From positions 1-8,206 of the forward strand of contig CAMLKS010000093.1 of NCBI GenBank assembly GCA_946480675.1: a stretch of DNA of 8,206 nt, given 5' to 3'. Shown one piece after another: positions 6,315 to 8,206 of this stretch. Each line of letters starts with the position of its first letter. Position 1 is the first letter of the stretch. Under the pieces are notes generated by a model. It had not been told where the DNA came from and made no database searches. It saw only the letters and a list, made by a program, of their open reading frames with translations. This DNA is from an uncultured Bacteroidota bacterium (GTDB lineage: Bacteria; Bacteroidota; Bacteroidia; Chitinophagales; Chitinophagaceae). The position numbers and the translations under genes are program-made.

Positions 6315-7292
6315 ATGGCCGCAAATAGAGATACCAAAAGCTTTGTATGGTCTGATGAAAGCGAACCACACAAAAAGCGTACAAAGGAGATCATCAACAA
6401 GCATCCTGAGATAAGGGCGTTGATAGGTCGTAATCCTTATACCATTTTGGTGATAGCATTGTGTGTAGCTGTACAATTAACCCTGGCTGTTGTGTTGAAA
6501 GAAAGCCCATGGTGGTTAATAATAGTGTTATCATATTGCGTTGGTGCTTTTGCCTGCCATACCCTGTTTGTTTGTATTCATGAATGTGCGCATAATCTTC
6601 TGTTCAAGAACCGCACACTCAATACTCTATCAGGCATATTGGCCAACCTGCCATTGGTATTTCCCAGTTCGGTATCATTTCAGAAATATCATTTGAAGCA
6701 CCATTCATACCAGGGTGTAGAAGAGCTGGATGCAGATATGCCGTTTCGCTGGGAAGCAAAATTGATAGATAACTCCACATTAGGTAAAGCACTGTGGTTA
6801 TTGTTCTATCCTGTATTTCAGTTATTGCGTCCGTTGCGCCTTACCAAAGAGATAAAAATATTTGATGGCTGGACATTGGTAAACTGGATTGTTCAATTTG
6901 GTTTTATGGCATTGGTTATATACTTCTTAGGGGTCAAATCAACAATGTTCCTGGTGTTGAGTTTCTTCTTTTCAATTGGGTTACACCCATTAGGTGCCCG
7001 CTGGATACAAGAACACTACCTAACGCACGGAGACCACCAGGAAACCAAAAGTTATTATGGCGTACTAAACCCTGTAAACCTGAATGTGGGCTATCATAAT
7101 GAGCATCATGATTTCCCATCTATACCATGGAATAAACTGCCGAAAATCAAGCAAATCGCAAATTCTTATTACGAAACATTAGGATACCACACATCGTACA
7201 CAAAACTGCTATTCCAGTTTTTGTTCGATAAGAATATATCGATATACTCTCGTGTTGCTCGCGATAACCGGGGGAAATCGAAAATGAAGTAG
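6315..7292 (+). CDS. DES1-type sphingolipid delta-4 desaturase (fatty acid desaturase family)
   Basis: This is an integral membrane di-iron desaturase of 325 residues, almost the length of human DEGS1 (323). The three histidine boxes are H89-ECA-H93, H126-LK-H129-H130 and H261-NE-H264-H265. Agreement with DES1 proteins runs from end to end: the N-terminal lipid-desaturase segment SFVWSDESEPH (9-19), HPEIRALIG, the FANLP-like ILANLPLVFP, FQKYHLKHHSYQG, GLHPLGARWIQEHY, YYGVLNPVNLNVGYHNEHHD (248-266 region), and the terminal ISIYSRVARD. DES1 places a trans double bond at C4-C5 of the long-chain base of dihydroceramide; the related DES2 also adds a C4 hydroxyl, and the sequence alone does not decide which. 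No fused cytochrome b5 is seen. A 46-base spacer, the longest in the window, precedes the ATG. The family call is very strong; the reaction is inferred from similarity and context. Confidence 0.92.
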   Translation: MAANRDTKSFVWSDESEPHKKRTKEIINKHPEIRALIGRNPYTILVIALCVAVQLTLAVVLKESPWWLIIVLSYCVGAFACHTLFVCIHECAHNLLFKNRTLNTLSGILANLPLVFPSSVSFQKYHLKHHSYQGVEELDADMPFRWEAKLIDNSTLGKALWLLFYPVFQLLRPLRLTKEIKIFDGWTLVNWIVQFGFMALVIYFLGVKSTMFLVLSFFFSIGLHPLGARWIQEHYLTHGDHQETKSYYGVLNPVNLNVGYHNEHHDFPSIPWNKLPKIKQIANSYYETLGYHTSYTKLLFQFLFDKNISIYSRVARDNRGKSKMK

Positions 7293-7297
7293 AAATT

Positions 7298-8206
7298 ATG
7301 ATTGTAGCATTAGTGAAAAGTTTAAAGTCCAGTACATTATTTAAGGGCAGGCAATTGCTGATGATGGCAGCAATTACGGTTGGGTACATGCTATTGTCAT
7401 ATTTGTTGATAGGCTTCAGGCCCGAGCAGGTATTTCTTATTTCGATGGTAAATATCCTGTATTTCGCATCTGTAAAAACACGAAAATTTGTAATTGGGTT
7501 TTCTGTTTTTATAGTGTACTGGGTGCTGTTCGACTATATGAAAGCATTTCCAAACTATAAACTTAATGCAGTGTACATAGCCGACCTATATGCATTTGAA
7601 AAAAGCTGGTTTGGGATTTCATATAATGGCAGCATCATTACCCCCAATGAATATTGGTTATTGCATAACAATACATTTCTAGATATACTCACCGGGTTCT
7701 TTTATTTAACATGGGTGCCGGTGCCTTTACTTTTTGGCGGCTATTTATTCGCCAGGCATAGAAAGGAATTTTTTCATTTTGCATTTAGTTTCCTGGTGAT
7801 AAACCTTGTAGGTTTTGTAGTCTATTATACCTACCCGGCGGCACCACCATGGTACGTTCAAAACCACGGATTCACCTTTGAACCCGGTACATTAAGCAAT
7901 ACAGCGGGATTATCGAGGTTCGATGCTTTTTTCGGGGTGGAAATATTTAAATCACTGTATGCAAAAGGGTCAAATGTATTTGCGGCCATGCCATCATTGC
8001 ATTCAGCATATCCAACACTGGTGTTGTATTATGGCTTAAGGAACAGGCTAGGTTATATTAATGTCATTTTCGCTACTATAATGGTTGGTGTGTGGTTTGC
8101 CGCTGTTTATACCAGCCACCATTATATAGCAGATGTGGTAGCTGGTATAGTGTGTGCTGTGGTTGGTATTGTTTTTTACAATGCCCTGACACGTACGGCC
8201 TGGCTC
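7298..8206 (+). CDS. AUR1-like PAP2 family membrane enzyme, candidate inositol-phosphorylceramide synthase; 3'-truncated by window edge
   Basis: The frame from ATG 7298 stays open for 303 codons to the window end, so the C-terminus is missing. It is a polytopic protein with about six hydrophobic helices. PAP2/AUR1 signatures come in order: FDYMKAFPNYKLN with LYAFEKSWFG (78-106 region), YPAAPPWY (179-186), MPSLHSAYP (231-239, catalytic H235) and YTSHHYIADVVAG (271-283, H275 and D279). Together H235, H275 and D279 form the PAP2 active site, and the APPWY and HHY-x2-D forms are those of the AUR1/inositol-phosphotransferase branch rather than of simple phosphatidate phosphatases. AUR1 transfers phosphoinositol from phosphatidylinositol to ceramide, with the active site on the non-cytosolic face. 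The start lies 5 bases after the desaturase stop. The operon supplies phosphatidylinositol and ceramide-modifying enzymes, fitting this role. An alternative is hydrolysis of phosphatidylinositol phosphate. Confidence 0.88.
   Translation, partial: MIVALVKSLKSSTLFKGRQLLMMAAITVGYMLLSYLLIGFRPEQVFLISMVNILYFASVKTRKFVIGFSVFIVYWVLFDYMKAFPNYKLNAVYIADLYAFEKSWFGISYNGSIITPNEYWLLHNNTFLDILTGFFYLTWVPVPLLFGGYLFARHRKEFFHFAFSFLVINLVGFVVYYTYPAAPPWYVQNHGFTFEPGTLSNTAGLSRFDAFFGVEIFKSLYAKGSNVFAAMPSLHSAYPTLVLYYGLRNRLGYINVIFATIMVGVWFAAVYTSHHYIADVVAGIVCAVVGIVFYNALTRTAWL

Overview
The window is a tightly packed, one-direction gene block of about 42% GC (estimated by eye). It is best explained as part of an operon for inositol-containing phospholipids and sphingolipids in a member of the Bacteroidota, probably a Chitinophagia- or Sphingobacteria-like environmental lineage. 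The phylum call rests on four things: a carboxypeptidase-regulatory-like domain fused to a DUF5686 outer-membrane barrel, a DUF4833 protein, the near absence of Shine-Dalgarno sequences before well-defined starts, and a synteny (inositol-3-phosphate synthase, PgpA-like phosphatase, CDP-alcohol phosphatidyltransferase, DUF4833) that recalls the inositol-lipid locus of Bacteroides. The genus cannot be fixed from the sequence.

Layout, all on the + strand: (1) 3' part of myo-inositol-3-phosphate synthase, 2-964; (2) PgpA-family lipid phosphatase, 961-1410, overlapping the first gene by 4 bases; (3) GtrA-family four-helix membrane protein, 1421-1792; (4) secreted DUF5686 outer-membrane protein, 1803-4349; (5) CDP-alcohol phosphatidyltransferase, the likely phosphatidylinositol-phosphate synthase, 4361-5074; (6) exported DUF4833 protein, 5089-5652; (7) FA2H/Scs7-type fatty acid hydroxylase, 5660-6268; (8) DES1-type sphingolipid desaturase, 6315-7292; (9) AUR1-like PAP2 membrane enzyme, 7298 to past the window end. 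The largest intergenic gap is 46 bases and the others are 5-14. No promoter, terminator, RNA gene, mobile element or CRISPR array was recognised, so the transcript probably starts upstream and runs beyond the window.

Proposed pathway (inference from families and order): glucose-6-phosphate is converted to inositol-3-phosphate (gene 1). This is joined to CDP-diacylglycerol to give phosphatidylinositol phosphate (gene 5), which is dephosphorylated to phosphatidylinositol (gene 2). The AUR1-like enzyme (gene 9) would then move phosphoinositol from phosphatidylinositol to a ceramide. That ceramide could carry a 2-hydroxylated acyl chain (gene 7) and a delta-4 double bond or C4 hydroxyl on the long-chain base (gene 8). 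GtrA, DUF5686 and DUF4833 are candidates for moving or placing the lipids in the envelope. The notable point is that the three sphingolipid-type enzymes resemble those of yeast and animals and sit directly behind a bacterial inositol-phosphate lipid module. Together they amount to a nearly complete fungal-style inositol-phosphorylceramide branch in one operon. Serine palmitoyltransferase and ceramide synthase are not in the window and would have to lie elsewhere.
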